DNA of 64,000 nt from Chryseobacterium sp. POL2 (GTDB taxonomy: Bacteria > Bacteroidota > Bacteroidia > Flavobacteriales > Weeksellaceae). The DNA lies in contig NZ_CP049298.1 in NCBI RefSeq assembly GCF_011058315.1, positions 1,612,001-1,676,000 on the forward strand, in the 5' to 3' direction. Below the pieces are notes generated by a model, which worked only from the letters and a program-made list of their open reading frames with translations, was not told the DNA's origin and did not search any database. A program made the position numbers and the translations under genes. Below, in pieces: positions 1-8,890 of this stretch (the stretch's first letter is position 1; every line of letters begins with the position of its first letter).

Positions 1-42
1 GGGTAAAAAAAAATCACATTCCTGAAAGGTTTGTGATTATGG

Positions 43-115
43 AGCGGAAGACGGGGGTCGAACCCGCGACATTCAGCTTGGAAGGCTGACGCTCTACCAA
101 CTGAGCTACTTCCGC
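43..115 (-). tRNA. tRNA-Gly (anticodon TCC)
   Basis: Read on the minus strand the segment folds as a cloverleaf: 7-bp acceptor stem GCGGAAG/CTTCCGC, D arm with AGTTGGTAGA, anticodon loop CTTCCAA and T loop TTCGACC. The anticodon TCC reads GGA glycine codons. CCA is not fully encoded. It is the last of three tRNAs in the order Thr-Tyr-Gly; in many bacteria this run lies just upstream of tuf, which would be outside the window. Confidence 0.96.
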
Positions 116-190
116 AATTTTGTTTCCAAAAATGTTGGTAACGCTGCAAATTTAAAATAAAATTTTGAATTTGCAAACTTAATAAAAATG

Positions 191-271
191 TGGGGAGAGC
201 AGGATTCGAACCTGCGAAGCCGAAGCAACTGAGTTACAGTCAGTCCCATTTGACCGCTCTGGAATCTCCCC
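191..271 (-). tRNA. tRNA-Tyr (anticodon GTA)
   Basis: The minus strand gives GGGGAGA/TCTCCCC acceptor arms, anticodon GTA in the loop ACTGTAACT, a long variable arm (class II) and T loop TTCGAAT. Its length of about 81 nt fits the extended variable arm of bacterial tRNA-Tyr. It is the middle gene of the Thr-Tyr-Gly run and is probably co-transcribed with both neighbours. Confidence 0.96.
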
Positions 272-287
272 GCGTTATTTTTATTAG

Positions 288-361
288 AGCCTCCAGAGGG
301 ATTCGAACCCACGACCCCGAGATTACAAATCACGTGCTCTGGCCAACTGAGCTATGGAGGC
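288..361 (-). tRNA. tRNA-Thr (anticodon TGT)
   Basis: The minus strand shows acceptor GCCTCCA/TGGAGGC, anticodon loop TTTGTAA with anticodon TGT (reads ACA) and T loop TTCGAAT. The anticodon stem contains one T-T mismatch. It is the first gene of the three-tRNA run. The 238 nt between it and hpf hold only AT-rich sequence. Confidence 0.95.
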
Positions 362-599
362 ATTTTATTTTTAAGAACTCTTATCTTGCTTTGGTTAAGC
401 GGTTGCAAATATAAAAACTTATTTTCTTATTTCCAAAAACTTTTTAAAGTTTTTTTATTTATTATTTTTTAGAAATCGTTCTAAAAGCTAATAAAACTGA
501 GGATTCCAAAAGATCTTATGTTCTGTTTTGCGAGTGCAAATATAACATAGATTTCTTGAAATCCCCAAATTTTTTCTTAAGTTTTTTCAAACTTTTTTT

Positions 600-890
600 C
601 TAAGCTAATTCTTTTTTCTTGATTAACAATTTCTTAGCTGTTTCTGCACACAGGTCTAGACTCTCTTCAAAACTAGCGCAAGTCTTCTTAACAACGATAT
701 CATCTCCTGGAACTTTTACAATAAGTTCTGTTGTTTTGTTTTCTTTGTCGGAGGTATTTTCAACTTTTAAGAACACTTGACACTCGACAATCTTGTCATA
801 AAACGTATCTAGTTTGTTTAATTTTTTCTCAATTCTTTCTTCTAATGGTTCGTGAGGTGTCAACCCCATTGCTTGAACTGTGATTTTCAT
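600..890 (-). CDS. hpf: Ribosome hibernation-promoting factor, short form (HPF/RaiA family)
   Basis: The 96-residue protein starts MKITVQAMGL and has the beta-alpha-beta-beta-beta-alpha pattern of the HPF/YfiA fold, with a lysine-rich C-terminal helix ending KKLLIKKKELA. The family binds the 30S subunit in the mRNA/tRNA channel and inactivates ribosomes in stationary phase. It lacks the roughly 80-residue dimerisation domain of long HPF, so it is the short type. It follows xerC by 26 nt and rpsU lies upstream, giving an rpsU-xerC-hpf order on the minus strand. Confidence 0.9.
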   Translation of the reverse strand: MKITVQAMGLTPHEPLEERIEKKLNKLDTFYDKIVECQVFLKVENTSDKENKTTELIVKVPGDDIVVKKTCASFEESLDLCAETAKKLLIKKKELA

Positions 891-916
891 AACAACATTT
901 GTTTTAAAAATTAATA

Positions 917-1828
917 TTATGGATGTGAGGGTGTATCACTTTCTCCCTGTTTTTTGAGCGCTCTTGGGTGCGCATTATTAAAGACCTTCTTCAGCTGTTC
1001 AATATTAGCATTAGTATAGACTTGTGTCGATGCTAAACTTGAGTGTCCCAAGAGTTTTTTTACTTTCGAAATCTCTGCCCCGTTATTAAGAACATGTGTA
1101 GCAAAGCTATGTCGCAAAATATGAGGACTTCTTTTCTCCTTTGTAGTAACAAGACTAAGGTACTTATTTACGACTGAATAAACAAATCTTTCTCCGAGTT
1201 TTTTGCCCTTTTTATTAACAAAAAAATAATCCTGATGTTCGGCATTTGGTCGACGAATTTGTAGATAATTTAAAAGCTCTTTTTTTAATTCTTCAGAAAT
1301 AGGAATTATGCGTTGCTTATTCCCTTTACCCGTTACTTTAAACTCTAAAGCCGTAAGATCTACATTTAAAAATAAAAGATTACACAATTCTGCCTTCCGC
1401 ATTCCTGTTTGGTACAACGTTTCTATAATTAACTTGTCTAAAAGGGAAATTGTTGTTTTATCTTCTATTTCTGTTTTTAAAGTTTGCATTTCCTCCAGAG
1501 AAAAAGGGCTTTGTTTTTCTGCATAAAACTTCAAGGATGAGATACTTTCCATAGGTGAAATATCGATCTCACCGATTCTTAATAAATAGAGATAAAAACT
1601 TCGCAATGATGACAATTTCCTATTAATGCTTCGTTTGCTGAGTTGCACTTCACTAAGCCGGACAATAAAATTTCGGATAACTTTTTTGTCAACATGCTGC
1701 AACTCTGTTGTTGCTTCTGTTTCTAAAACAAAATTGAGAAAATCCTCTAAATCTTTTTGATAAGAAGTTATGGTATGAGGCGAATATCGTTTTTCGACAC
1801 GAATGTAGTCGATAAATTTTTCTAACAT
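917..1828 (-). CDS. xerC: Tyrosine recombinase XerC
   Basis: I start the protein at the internal Met of MLEKFIDYIR (303 residues), which opens directly on the SAM-like N-terminal core-binding domain; the frame stays open 9 codons further. The C-terminal catalytic domain shows Arg144 (GMRKAEL), a lysine in TGKGNK, His237/Arg240 (HILRHSFATH), His262 (LLGHSS) and nucleophile Tyr271 (TQVYTN). The family resolves chromosome dimers at dif. Setting between rpsU and hpf and normal length mark it as the housekeeping copy rather than an island integrase. Confidence 0.93.
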   Translation of the reverse strand: MLEKFIDYIRVEKRYSPHTITSYQKDLEDFLNFVLETEATTELQHVDKKVIRNFIVRLSEVQLSKRSINRKLSSLRSFYLYLLRIGEIDISPMESISSLKFYAEKQSPFSLEEMQTLKTEIEDKTTISLLDKLIIETLYQTGMRKAELCNLLFLNVDLTALEFKVTGKGNKQRIIPISEELKKELLNYLQIRRPNAEHQDYFFVNKKGKKLGERFVYSVVNKYLSLVTTKEKRSPHILRHSFATHVLNNGAEISKVKKLLGHSSLASTQVYTNANIEQLKKVFNNAHPRALKKQGESDTPSHP

Positions 1829-1912
1829 GAAAATAGGTGACGGGTATAAATACAAAAATCACTCTCAAATATACGAATTCGAGAGTGATTAATATGCGTA
1901 GCTAAAGAAGTT

Positions 1913-2110
1913 TTAAGCTTGTTCTTCTTTGCTTTGTTCTCTTTGTTTGTGAGCTGCTTTTTGTAGAGCTTGTCTGTTCAATACAGAAGGTTTAATAAAT
2001 TGTTGTCTTGCTCTTAGTTTACGAACAACACCTGTTTTATCAAATTTTCTTTTGTACTTCTTTAAAGCTCTGTCGATAGACTCTCCGTCTTTTACTGGAA
2101 TTATTAACAT
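1913..2110 (-). CDS. rpsU: 30S ribosomal protein bS21
   Basis: A 65-residue basic protein beginning MLIIPVKDGESIDRALKKYK with the conserved KFDKTG and R-rich central stretch of bS21. It sits on the 30S platform near the 16S 3' end and helps initiation. A short glutamine- and lysine-rich tail follows. It is the first gene of the rpsU-xerC-hpf group; the AT-rich stretch upstream should contain its promoter. Confidence 0.95.
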   Translation of the reverse strand: MLIIPVKDGESIDRALKKYKRKFDKTGVVRKLRARQQFIKPSVLNRQALQKAAHKQREQSKEEQA

Positions 2111-2209
2111 ATTTTACATCTCATTTTGAGTTGCAAAAATATTAATATTTTTTGACTTTGCAAATTTTATTTTATTTTTTTGAGTATTTTCTATAATTAT
2201 CTGCAAATT

Positions 2210-2317
2210 GCGTGAGCGATGCTAGCGAAAATCCTTTGGGGGTGGCGCGAGGCGGCGGAGCGTAGCGGAGCCGTCCGAGCGTCACCCCAAAAGATTGTAG
2301 CGAACGTAGCGACCCGC
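2210..2317. repeat. GC-rich long imperfect palindrome (REP-like element)
   Basis: An approximately 108-bp GC-rich block in AT-rich surroundings. Its left half, containing CTTTGGGGGTGGCGCGAGG, is the imperfect reverse complement of the right half, which contains GAGCGTCACCCCAAAAG. Short GTAGCG/GCTAGCG motifs recur in it. It lies 3' of pdhB and 5' of rpsU and encodes no convincing ORF. It looks like a dispersed intergenic palindromic repeat; copy number cannot be judged from one window. Confidence 0.6.
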
Positions 2318-2377
2318 ATGTTAACTGCTTAGGAAGCCAAAGGCTTTGCTAAGGATAACAAAGGGACACGCCATAAA

Positions 2378-2403
2378 AAAACTCCTGATTGCTCAAGAGT
2401 TTT
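2378..2403 (-). terminator. Rho-independent terminator of pdhB
   Basis: The stem AAAACTC/GAGTTTT lies a few bases past the pdhB stop on the minus strand. The A-run on the plus strand (2375-2380) becomes a U-tract after the stem on the minus-strand transcript. Confidence 0.65.
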
Positions 2404-2410
2404 ATTGACT

Positions 2411-3394
2411 TTATGCTTTGATGTACATCGCTTTTTTAATTTCTTCTTTAACTTTTTCAAGTTTTGGAAACCACTCCGCAAATAAAGCTGCAGAATATGG
2501 CGCTGGAGCATCTGGCGTGGTAATTCTCTTAATCGGCGCATCCAAATAATCGAAGGCTTTCTGCTGAACCATATAGGTAATTTCTGATGCTACGGACGCA
2601 AATGGCCAAGCTTCTTCCAAAATCACTAATCTGTTTGTCTTTTTCACAGATTCTAAAATCGTATCATAATCCAAAGGTCGTACAGTTCTAAGATCGATAA
2701 CCTCTACAGAAATCCCGTCTTTCTCCAAATCAGCAGCGGCTTGCATCGCCAACTTCATAATTTTTCCGAAAGACACCAAAGTTACATCTTTACCTTCTTT
2801 TTTGATATCTGCTTTTCCGATTGGAATATAGTATTCTTCTTCTGGAATTTCCATTTTGTCACCATACATCTGTTCTGACTCCATGAAAATAACAGGATCA
2901 TTATCCTGGATTGCTGTTTTCAAAAGTCCTTTTGCATCGTAGGGATTAGATGGCACCACAACTTTAAGACCTGGACAGTTGGCATACCAACTTTCAAAAG
3001 CCTGAGAGTGCGTTGCTCCTAATTGTCCTGCAGAAGCAGTGGGCCCACGGAAAACAATTGGGATATTCCATTGTCCACCACTCATTTGGTACATTTTAGC
3101 AGCGTTATTGATAATTTGGTCAATCGCAACCATAGAGAAGTTGAAGGTCATATATTCCACAATTGGTCTATTACCATTCATCGCAGAACCTACTGCAATA
3201 CCAGTAAAACCAAGTTCGGCAATTGGCGCATCGATAACTCTTTTTGGACCAAACTCGTCCAGCATACCTTTTGAAGCCTTGTAAGCTCCGTTGTATTCGG
3301 CTACTTCCTCTCCTACTAAATATATGGATTCGTCCTTGCGCATTTCTTCGCTCATAGCTTGAGCAATGACTTCACGAAAAGTATATTCTTTCAT
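2411..3394 (-). CDS. pdhB: Pyruvate dehydrogenase E1 component, beta subunit
   Basis: A 327-residue transketolase-like E1-beta protein. The N-terminal pyrimidine-binding domain has LVGEEVAEYNGAYKASKGM and the family signature DAPIAELGFTGIAVG. FRGPTASAGQLGATHSQ lies in the central part and the C-terminal transketolase domain has ILEEAWPFASVASEI. With an E1-alpha partner, not in the window, it forms the ThDP-dependent decarboxylase of the pyruvate dehydrogenase complex. 2-oxoisovalerate E1-beta is the main alternative; the SAGQLGATHSQ segment favours pyruvate. Terminators flank it, so it is probably a single transcription unit. Confidence 0.9.
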   Translation of the reverse strand: MKEYTFREVIAQAMSEEMRKDESIYLVGEEVAEYNGAYKASKGMLDEFGPKRVIDAPIAELGFTGIAVGSAMNGNRPIVEYMTFNFSMVAIDQIINNAAKMYQMSGGQWNIPIVFRGPTASAGQLGATHSQAFESWYANCPGLKVVVPSNPYDAKGLLKTAIQDNDPVIFMESEQMYGDKMEIPEEEYYIPIGKADIKKEGKDVTLVSFGKIMKLAMQAAADLEKDGISVEVIDLRTVRPLDYDTILESVKKTNRLVILEEAWPFASVASEITYMVQQKAFDYLDAPIKRITTPDAPAPYSAALFAEWFPKLEKVKEEIKKAMYIKA

Positions 3395-3456
3395 GTATTG
3401 AAAAATTTAGACTACAAAAATATAGATTTTTTTTTATTATTCACCTAACATAAAAA

Positions 3457-3479
3457 AGCAAGCCCAAAAAGAGCTTGCT
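3457..3479 (-). terminator. Rho-independent terminator of the DUF2147 gene
   Basis: The stem AGCAAGC/GCTTGCT with a 9-nt loop lies 23 nt past the stop of the upstream minus-strand gene. It is followed on that strand by a run of U. Confidence 0.75.
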
Positions 3480-3501
3480 AAATTTCTATAAAAACGCAAT
3501 A

Positions 3502-3921
3502 TTAATCTGCTTTTTGCCAAGTTTGAGTTCTTCCTAATAAAGAAATTCCCATATAACCTCTTACATTAAGCTTATCGCCATCTCTTGTAATCGTGCACTT
3601 ATAGGTTTTTCCATTTTTAGGATCTGTAATTGTTCCTCCTGTGAACTCGCTTCCATCTTTTGATAAACCGCGGACAACTTCCATACCTAAAATTGGTTTT
3701 CCTTTTCTGTCATCTTTACAACCTGTACAATTAGGATCTGCAGGTTTTATCAGCAACTGTACAACTTTTCCGTAATACTTTCCATCGGATTTTTTAAATA
3801 TCTCAACATAGGATTTTGCCTTTCCTGTTTCGTCATCAATCGTTTTCCATTTTCCTTCGATTTGCGCAAAAGACATTGCGCTAATGAATATTGTTGCGAA
3901 AGCAAGCATGATTTTTTTCAT
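3502..3921 (-). CDS. DUF2147 family secreted protein
   Basis: The 139-residue product has a clear signal peptide (MKKIMLAFATIFISAMSFAQ, cut after FAQ). The mature part begins IEGKWKTIDDETGKAKSYVEI, the usual opening of DUF2147 proteins, and contains the conserved CTGCKDDRKGKPILGMEV and a closing WQKAD. It should be a small periplasmic lipocalin-like beta-barrel. No function is established for the family. The gene stands alone between pdhB and the sulfatase-like membrane protein and has its own terminator. Confidence 0.85.
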   Translation of the reverse strand: MKKIMLAFATIFISAMSFAQIEGKWKTIDDETGKAKSYVEIFKKSDGKYYGKVVQLLIKPADPNCTGCKDDRKGKPILGMEVVRGLSKDGSEFTGGTITDPKNGKTYKCTITRDGDKLNVRGYMGISLLGRTQTWQKAD

Positions 3922-4051
3922 AATTTTAAATTTTATAACAATGTTATGATAAAGGGATCTTGTTAAAGTTAAATTAACTTTGGATAAAAATAAATAAATA
4001 TTCTATACCTACAAGCTTTTTTTAATTATAGAATCTAAAAATGATATGCTA

Positions 4052-5971
4052 TTAATACAATTTTCGATTAATAACACGATCCATATAATCTTGATACCAA
4101 GCTTTTACCTTTAAAAGATCAAACTCTTGTTGTTTAGACCTTGGCTGATTAATCAGATTTTCTGTAAGCCCCAAATCCGCTTTATTATAAATCCCAATTA
4201 CATCTTTGCCATCGAAAGTATAAATGTAATCGCCGATAATCATTTGTTCTTGTATCGAATTAGAGTTCACAATAATATTTGGTTCTTCTTTATCGGACAC
4301 CAAACTTCTTCCCCAACTTCGTATTGATTTTTTATACCCCATCAAATCTGCTAAAGTTGGGTAAATATCAATTTGTTGTACAAAACGCTTGTCAACACCT
4401 TCTAGTTTATATTTCGGATTTGGGGAATAAAACAACATCGGAATTGCAAAACGGTTCATTGCTTTTTGATATTCATCATAATGTATCATATTGGTATGGT
4501 CCGCGGTTATCACAAAAATTGTGTTTTGGAACCAAGGTTTTATAGAAGCCGTTTCAAAAAATCTCTTCAAAGCCATGTCGGTATATTGCATCGGCTCATG
4601 AATTGCCAAAGGTCCTTTTTTAAACTTCCCATTATATTGTTCCGGAATCTTGAATGGATCATGAGAAGATGCTGTGAAAATCGTTGACATAAATGGTTGC
4701 GTTTTCCCAATATTATTTGCGAAATACTGGAAGAAAGGTTCGTCCCAAATAGCCCAAATCCCATCAAAATCCTCATCATTATTATACTCATCTTTCCCAA
4801 AATAATGTTTGAAACCAAGAATATTTCCAAAACCTTGGAATCCCATACTGCCATTGGGCGCACCATGATAAAAACTCGTGTCATACCCCATATCATTCGC
4901 TACAGAAACGATAGATTGAATTTTTTGATTGGAATAAGGCGAAGACGTAAAAGCGTCCGTCAAACTAGGAATACCTGCCAAAATAGAACTCATCCCATGA
5001 ATGGATTGACGACCATTAGCAAAAGCATTAGTGAAAATTAAACTATGCTGCGCCAAACTATCCACAAACGGCGTGTAAGACACATAATTTTTAATATTTG
5101 ATTCTTTATTAAAAGCGCCAGAATATTCTTTTCCAAAACTTTCTACAATAAAAATAACAATATTCGGCTTTTCCTCAACTTCGCGTTCATAATATTTATA
5201 TGGCTGAATTTCCTCAGTAATAAACGCTTCATCAACAAAATGTACGAGCTTAAAACTATTGGTATTTATAGTTCTAAAAAACGAAAAAACACTATTGAGA
5301 ACAACATTTGCTAAAGTTGGATTCTTGACATGTTTGTTAGCATCAACCAGATTAATGGGTCTTGTACTGTGTTTAAAATCGCCGCGAATACCACCAACAA
5401 CCAAAGTCGCCGTTACACACAACATCAAAATGCTTGACACAAAATAAACAACTAAATTCTGAGGTTTTCGATAATTGACTTTAACAGGTTTATACAAAAA
5501 CACCCAAAAGACCATACAAACTATAAAACTTATTGGCACAAGCGGGCTTTGCAAAATCCCATTGAAAAAGACTTTCCAAAGATTTGACTCGTGTTCTACA
5601 ACAGACAAAACCGACGATGTTAAACGTGATTGACTGAATTTAAAATAAACAAAATCACCAAAGTTGAAAGAATATGCAATTCCGTTTGTTATAAAATACC
5701 ACCAACACAAAAATTTTTGATATCCAGCTTTTGTATTGACAACAATAGGGACCAAACTCAGCAAGATAAACACCGAATTGACATACAAAATCGCTGTTGT
5801 ATCGAATGCCGTACCGTAATATGAAATGCTAAAATAATCGCCAATACTATCTATCGGCAACAAATCTTTATTAAAAATCCAAAACAAAAATCTTGCGATT
5901 TGATAGAAAAAAAACACTAACGCAAGGCGATATATCAGGACCAAAAATTCCTGCCATCTAACATCTTTCAT
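4052..5971 (-). CDS. LTA synthase-type sulfatase-family membrane phosphotransferase
   Basis: A 639-residue inner-membrane protein with about five transmembrane helices in the first 200 residues and a periplasmic alkaline-phosphatase-superfamily domain from about residue 265. Visible features are VIFIVESFGKEY (metal-binding Glu277), ANGRQSIHGMSS with candidate nucleophile Ser323, and ITADHTNM near residue 515 for a second metal site. Family members move phosphoglycerol or phosphoethanolamine groups between lipids and envelope glycans. A Gram-negative has no lipoteichoic acid, so an envelope-lipid or glycan substrate is likely; which one is not visible. Confidence 0.85.
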   Translation of the reverse strand: MKDVRWQEFLVLIYRLALVFFFYQIARFLFWIFNKDLLPIDSIGDYFSISYYGTAFDTTAILYVNSVFILLSLVPIVVNTKAGYQKFLCWWYFITNGIAYSFNFGDFVYFKFSQSRLTSSVLSVVEHESNLWKVFFNGILQSPLVPISFIVCMVFWVFLYKPVKVNYRKPQNLVVYFVSSILMLCVTATLVVGGIRGDFKHSTRPINLVDANKHVKNPTLANVVLNSVFSFFRTINTNSFKLVHFVDEAFITEEIQPYKYYEREVEEKPNIVIFIVESFGKEYSGAFNKESNIKNYVSYTPFVDSLAQHSLIFTNAFANGRQSIHGMSSILAGIPSLTDAFTSSPYSNQKIQSIVSVANDMGYDTSFYHGAPNGSMGFQGFGNILGFKHYFGKDEYNNDEDFDGIWAIWDEPFFQYFANNIGKTQPFMSTIFTASSHDPFKIPEQYNGKFKKGPLAIHEPMQYTDMALKRFFETASIKPWFQNTIFVITADHTNMIHYDEYQKAMNRFAIPMLFYSPNPKYKLEGVDKRFVQQIDIYPTLADLMGYKKSIRSWGRSLVSDKEEPNIIVNSNSIQEQMIIGDYIYTFDGKDVIGIYNKADLGLTENLINQPRSKQQEFDLLKVKAWYQDYMDRVINRKLY

Positions 5972-6070
5972 CTTGCAAAAATACAGATTTTAGTATTTTA
6001 GAAACAGAATCATCTATTTTCTTTACAGAATTCTTAGATGGCCGAACTCAATATTTTGTATTTTTGTCTC

Positions 6071-6805
6071 ATGAATTTCATTAAAAACAACCTAGCCAAC
6101 GCTTTTACGCTTGCCAATTTATTTTCTGGTTGCGTAGGTGTCATCCATTTATTAAACAACGATTACAAAACAGCAGGCTTTTGTCTAATCCTGTCTTTGG
6201 TGCTGGATTTTTTCGATGGATTTGTAGCGCGTGCGTTAAAATCCAACAGCAATCTTGGCGTACAACTGGACTCGTTAGCGGACATGGTGAGTTTCGGATT
6301 TTTCCCGGGCGTTGTCCTTTACAAATTTTTGGAAGTCTACGGTCATACCGCTTTCGGAATCGATTTTCCTTTTGAGATCAAATATCTAGGATTTTTTGTG
6401 ACTTTATTTTCGTGTTTACGATTGGCGATTTTCAATCTGGACGAAGAGCAAACCTATTATTTCAAAGGTCTTAATACGCCGACTAATACTGTATTTTTAT
6501 TTGGTTTATACTTTTTAAATCAAAATCAAATTGCTAGTAACACAGCATCCTTTTTAGAATTAAATAATATTCTAAATGCGGAGGTATTAATCGTTTTAAC
6601 CATCATTTGTAGCTGGCTTTTGGTAAGTCCTATTAAAATGATTTCAATGAAATTCAAGTCGATGAAATTGGAAGACAACCATCCAAAATTGGCTTTATTA
6701 ATTGGCGGAATCATCTTGTTAATCGCATTAGGCGTCAATGCTATTCCGTTTTTGGTGATTTATTATATTCTCATTTCGTTAGTATTTCAAAAACAACTTA
6801 AATAG
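6071..6805 (+). CDS. pssA: CDP-diacylglycerol--serine O-phosphatidyltransferase
   Basis: Translation from the ATG at 6071 gives 244 residues starting MNFIKNNLANAFTLANLFSG; the frame is open 11 codons upstream but those are not family-like. The CDP-alcohol phosphotransferase motif is complete: Asp46, Asp49-Gly50, Ala53-Arg54, Gly63, Asp67, Asp71. Six or more membrane helices follow. The reaction makes phosphatidylserine, the precursor of phosphatidylethanolamine. Length and sequence fit the membrane-integral subclass rather than the E. coli phospholipase-D-like enzyme. Confidence 0.9.
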   Translation: MNFIKNNLANAFTLANLFSGCVGVIHLLNNDYKTAGFCLILSLVLDFFDGFVARALKSNSNLGVQLDSLADMVSFGFFPGVVLYKFLEVYGHTAFGIDFPFEIKYLGFFVTLFSCLRLAIFNLDEEQTYYFKGLNTPTNTVFLFGLYFLNQNQIASNTASFLELNNILNAEVLIVLTIICSWLLVSPIKMISMKFKSMKLEDNHPKLALLIGGIILLIALGVNAIPFLVIYYILISLVFQKQLK

Positions 6806-6851
6806 ATCTAAAGTCTAAAAAAATTAATTCATAATTCATAACTAAAAAAGA

Positions 6852-7616
6852 ATGAATCTCAAATTATATAAACCCCTTTGCGTTTTCGATTTAGAAACAA
6901 CAGGAACCAATGTTTCTACCGACAGAATTGTTGAAATGTCTATTCTAAAAGTTAATCCAGACGCTTCTAAAGAAACCAAAACGTGGTTGGTAAATCCTGG
7001 AATGCCAATTCCGGAAGCTTCAAGCTTGGTACACGGCATCTATGACAAAGATGTGATGAATGCGCCTAGCTTCAAAGATATCGCTCCAAAAATTTTAGAA
7101 ATGATAAAAGATTCGGATTTGGGTGGTTTCAATTCTAACCGTTTTGACATTCCTGTTCTGGCAGAAGAATTACTTCGTGCAGGAATGGATTTTGACCTTA
7201 ACAAGCACAAATTTGTTGATGCACAAACGATTTTCTTTAAAAAAGAACCGCGTAATCTTGGCGCAGCTTATCAATTCTATTGTGGAAAAACTTTAGAAAA
7301 TGCACATTCTGCCGAGGCGGATACTTTAGCAACTTTCGAAGTTTTGGATGCTCAAATCGCAAAATACGAGGATCTTCCAAATGACATCCAAGGTCTCAGC
7401 GAATATTCTTTCCATCAAAAAAATGCTGACTTAGCAGGTTTTATCGGTTATAATGATAAAAATGAGGAAACTTTCAACTTCGGAAAATACAAAGGACAAA
7501 CGGTAAAAAGCGTTTTCCAAAAAGACCATGGCTATTACGGTTGGCTGCAAAATGCGGACTTCCCATTGTACACGAAAAAGATATGGACAAAAATCCAATT
7601 GATGAGCAAATTTTAA
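6852..7616 (+). CDS. DnaQ-like 3'-5' exonuclease with C-terminal DUF3820-like domain
   Basis: The 254-residue protein opens with exonuclease motif I (CVFDLETTGTN, Asp13/Glu15). The middle has GFNSNRFDIPVLAEEL (motif II) and ENAHSAEADTLATFEVL (motif III with the His and Asp), so the DEDDh active site is complete. Residues about 205-254 (FNFGKYKGQTV..YYGWLQNADFP) form a small domain of the DUF3820 type. It acts on DNA or RNA 3' ends; a proofreading role is possible but not shown. It precedes the FAH-family gene by 9 nt, so the two are probably co-transcribed. Confidence 0.85.
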   Translation: MNLKLYKPLCVFDLETTGTNVSTDRIVEMSILKVNPDASKETKTWLVNPGMPIPEASSLVHGIYDKDVMNAPSFKDIAPKILEMIKDSDLGGFNSNRFDIPVLAEELLRAGMDFDLNKHKFVDAQTIFFKKEPRNLGAAYQFYCGKTLENAHSAEADTLATFEVLDAQIAKYEDLPNDIQGLSEYSFHQKNADLAGFIGYNDKNEETFNFGKYKGQTVKSVFQKDHGYYGWLQNADFPLYTKKIWTKIQLMSKF

Positions 7617-7625
7617 AATCCAATC

Positions 7626-8234
7626 ATGAAAATAATCTGCATAGGCCGCAACTATTCTGAACACGCCAAAGAGCTAGGAAACGAAATTCCCGAAAATCCT
7701 GTCATTTTTATAAAACCCGACACAGCGGTTCTTAAAAAAGATACAGACTTCTATATTCCCGAATTCAGCAAGGATGTGCATTACGAATTGGAAGTGGTTG
7801 TTAAAATCTCAAAAGGCGGAAAATATATCCAAAAAAATAATGCTTCCAAACATTATGATGAAATAGGATTGGGCATCGATTTTACAGCGCGTGATCTCCA
7901 AAGTCAACTGAAAGCAAAAGGTCTTCCTTGGGAACTTTCAAAAGCTTTTGATGGTTCTGCTGTTGTGTCTGAATTTCTGAATAAAGAGGATTTTAATCTG
8001 GAATCGCTTCAATTCTCTTTATCGAAAAATGGTGAAAAAGTCCAAGATGGCAACACGAATGATATGATTTTTGATATCGACAGCATTATTGCATTTGCTT
8101 CTCAATACTTCACATTACGCGTGGGCGACCTTATCTTTACAGGAACACCAAAAGGTGTCGGAAAAGTTGAAGAAAACGATATTTTAGAAGGTTTTCTAGA
8201 ACACAAAAAACTTATATCACTTCGTATCCAATAA
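7626..8234 (+). CDS. Fumarylacetoacetate hydrolase (FAH) family protein
   Basis: A 202-residue protein with the compact FAH catalytic fold: CIGRNYSEHAKELGNE at the start, PVIFIKPDTAV, the metal-binding HYELEVVVKI (Glu pair), GIDFTARDLQ, then KAFDGSAV and FTGTPKGVG. Members cleave or decarboxylate C-C bonds in 2-oxo acids with Mg2+, oxaloacetate decarboxylase and acylpyruvase activities being common for this size class. It follows the exonuclease gene closely. The substrate cannot be decided from sequence. Confidence 0.85.
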   Translation: MKIICIGRNYSEHAKELGNEIPENPVIFIKPDTAVLKKDTDFYIPEFSKDVHYELEVVVKISKGGKYIQKNNASKHYDEIGLGIDFTARDLQSQLKAKGLPWELSKAFDGSAVVSEFLNKEDFNLESLQFSLSKNGEKVQDGNTNDMIFDIDSIIAFASQYFTLRVGDLIFTGTPKGVGKVEENDILEGFLEHKKLISLRIQ

Positions 8235-8362
8235 TTATTTAATAAAGAATTACTATCTTTATAAAGAGAAAATGATTAATTAAAAATTAATAGTATTAAA
8301 TTATTAATTCGCAATTAACATCAAATATTTCAAATAGTTATAACCTTGAAAAATATTTCACC

Positions 8363-8806
8363 ATGAAAAATATTATTCTTCCAATCGATTTTTCTGATAG
8401 CACCGACAAGCTTATAGATTATGCTATTTCTTTCGCTAAAGATGTGACTGCAAAAATCCATCTTATCCACGTAAGTCCAACTGATATTGGATTTGTAATA
8501 AGTGACATGGGCTATCAATACTTCCCCGAAGTTGAGGAAAACGAGTTGAAATACGAATTAAAAGAACTCAACCGACTAGAACAATATGTAATTGCACAAG
8601 ATATTGATGCAACCCATATTCTAAAACAAGGTAATGCAGCGGAAGTTATTATGGATTATGTCAAAGAAAAAAATGGAGATTATATTGTCATGGGTTCTCA
8701 TGGAAGAAGTGGGATTTATGATGTTTTTGTAGGTTCATTAACAAAAGATCTAACTAAAAACGCAAACATCCCTGTCGTTGTTGTCCCATGTCGAAAAGAA
8801 AAATAG
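8363..8806 (+). CDS. Universal stress protein (UspA family)
   Basis: 147 residues with a single Usp domain: MKNIILPIDFSDSTDKLIDYA at the start, and the ATP-binding glycine motif GSHGRSGIYDVFVGS near residues 112-126 followed by IPVVVVP. The G-2x-G-9x-G(S) pattern indicates the nucleotide-binding subgroup. It is preceded by a 128-nt AT-rich spacer and followed by a strong terminator, so it is monocistronic. Confidence 0.92.
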   Translation: MKNIILPIDFSDSTDKLIDYAISFAKDVTAKIHLIHVSPTDIGFVISDMGYQYFPEVEENELKYELKELNRLEQYVIAQDIDATHILKQGNAAEVIMDYVKEKNGDYIVMGSHGRSGIYDVFVGSLTKDLTKNANIPVVVVPCRKEK

Positions 8807-8840
8807 TGGTACTAAAACCATATTCCTAATAGATAAAACA

Positions 8841-8868
8841 AAGCCTACATTATTAATAATGTAGGCTT
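8841..8868. terminator. Bidirectional terminator
   Basis: A perfect inverted repeat AAGCCTACATTATT/AATAATGTAGGCTT lies between the convergent uspA-family gene and the small membrane-protein gene. It is flanked by A- and T-rich runs, so it can serve both strands. Confidence 0.85.
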
Positions 8869-8890
8869 ATATTTAATATAATCAATTTAT

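Noticed and set aside
106-333. Open frame across the tRNA genes
   Set aside because: It lies over three clear tRNAs and has no protein-like features.
917-1828. XerC as integrase of the resistance island
   Set aside because: It is 45 kb away and sits in the conserved rpsU-xerC-hpf setting.
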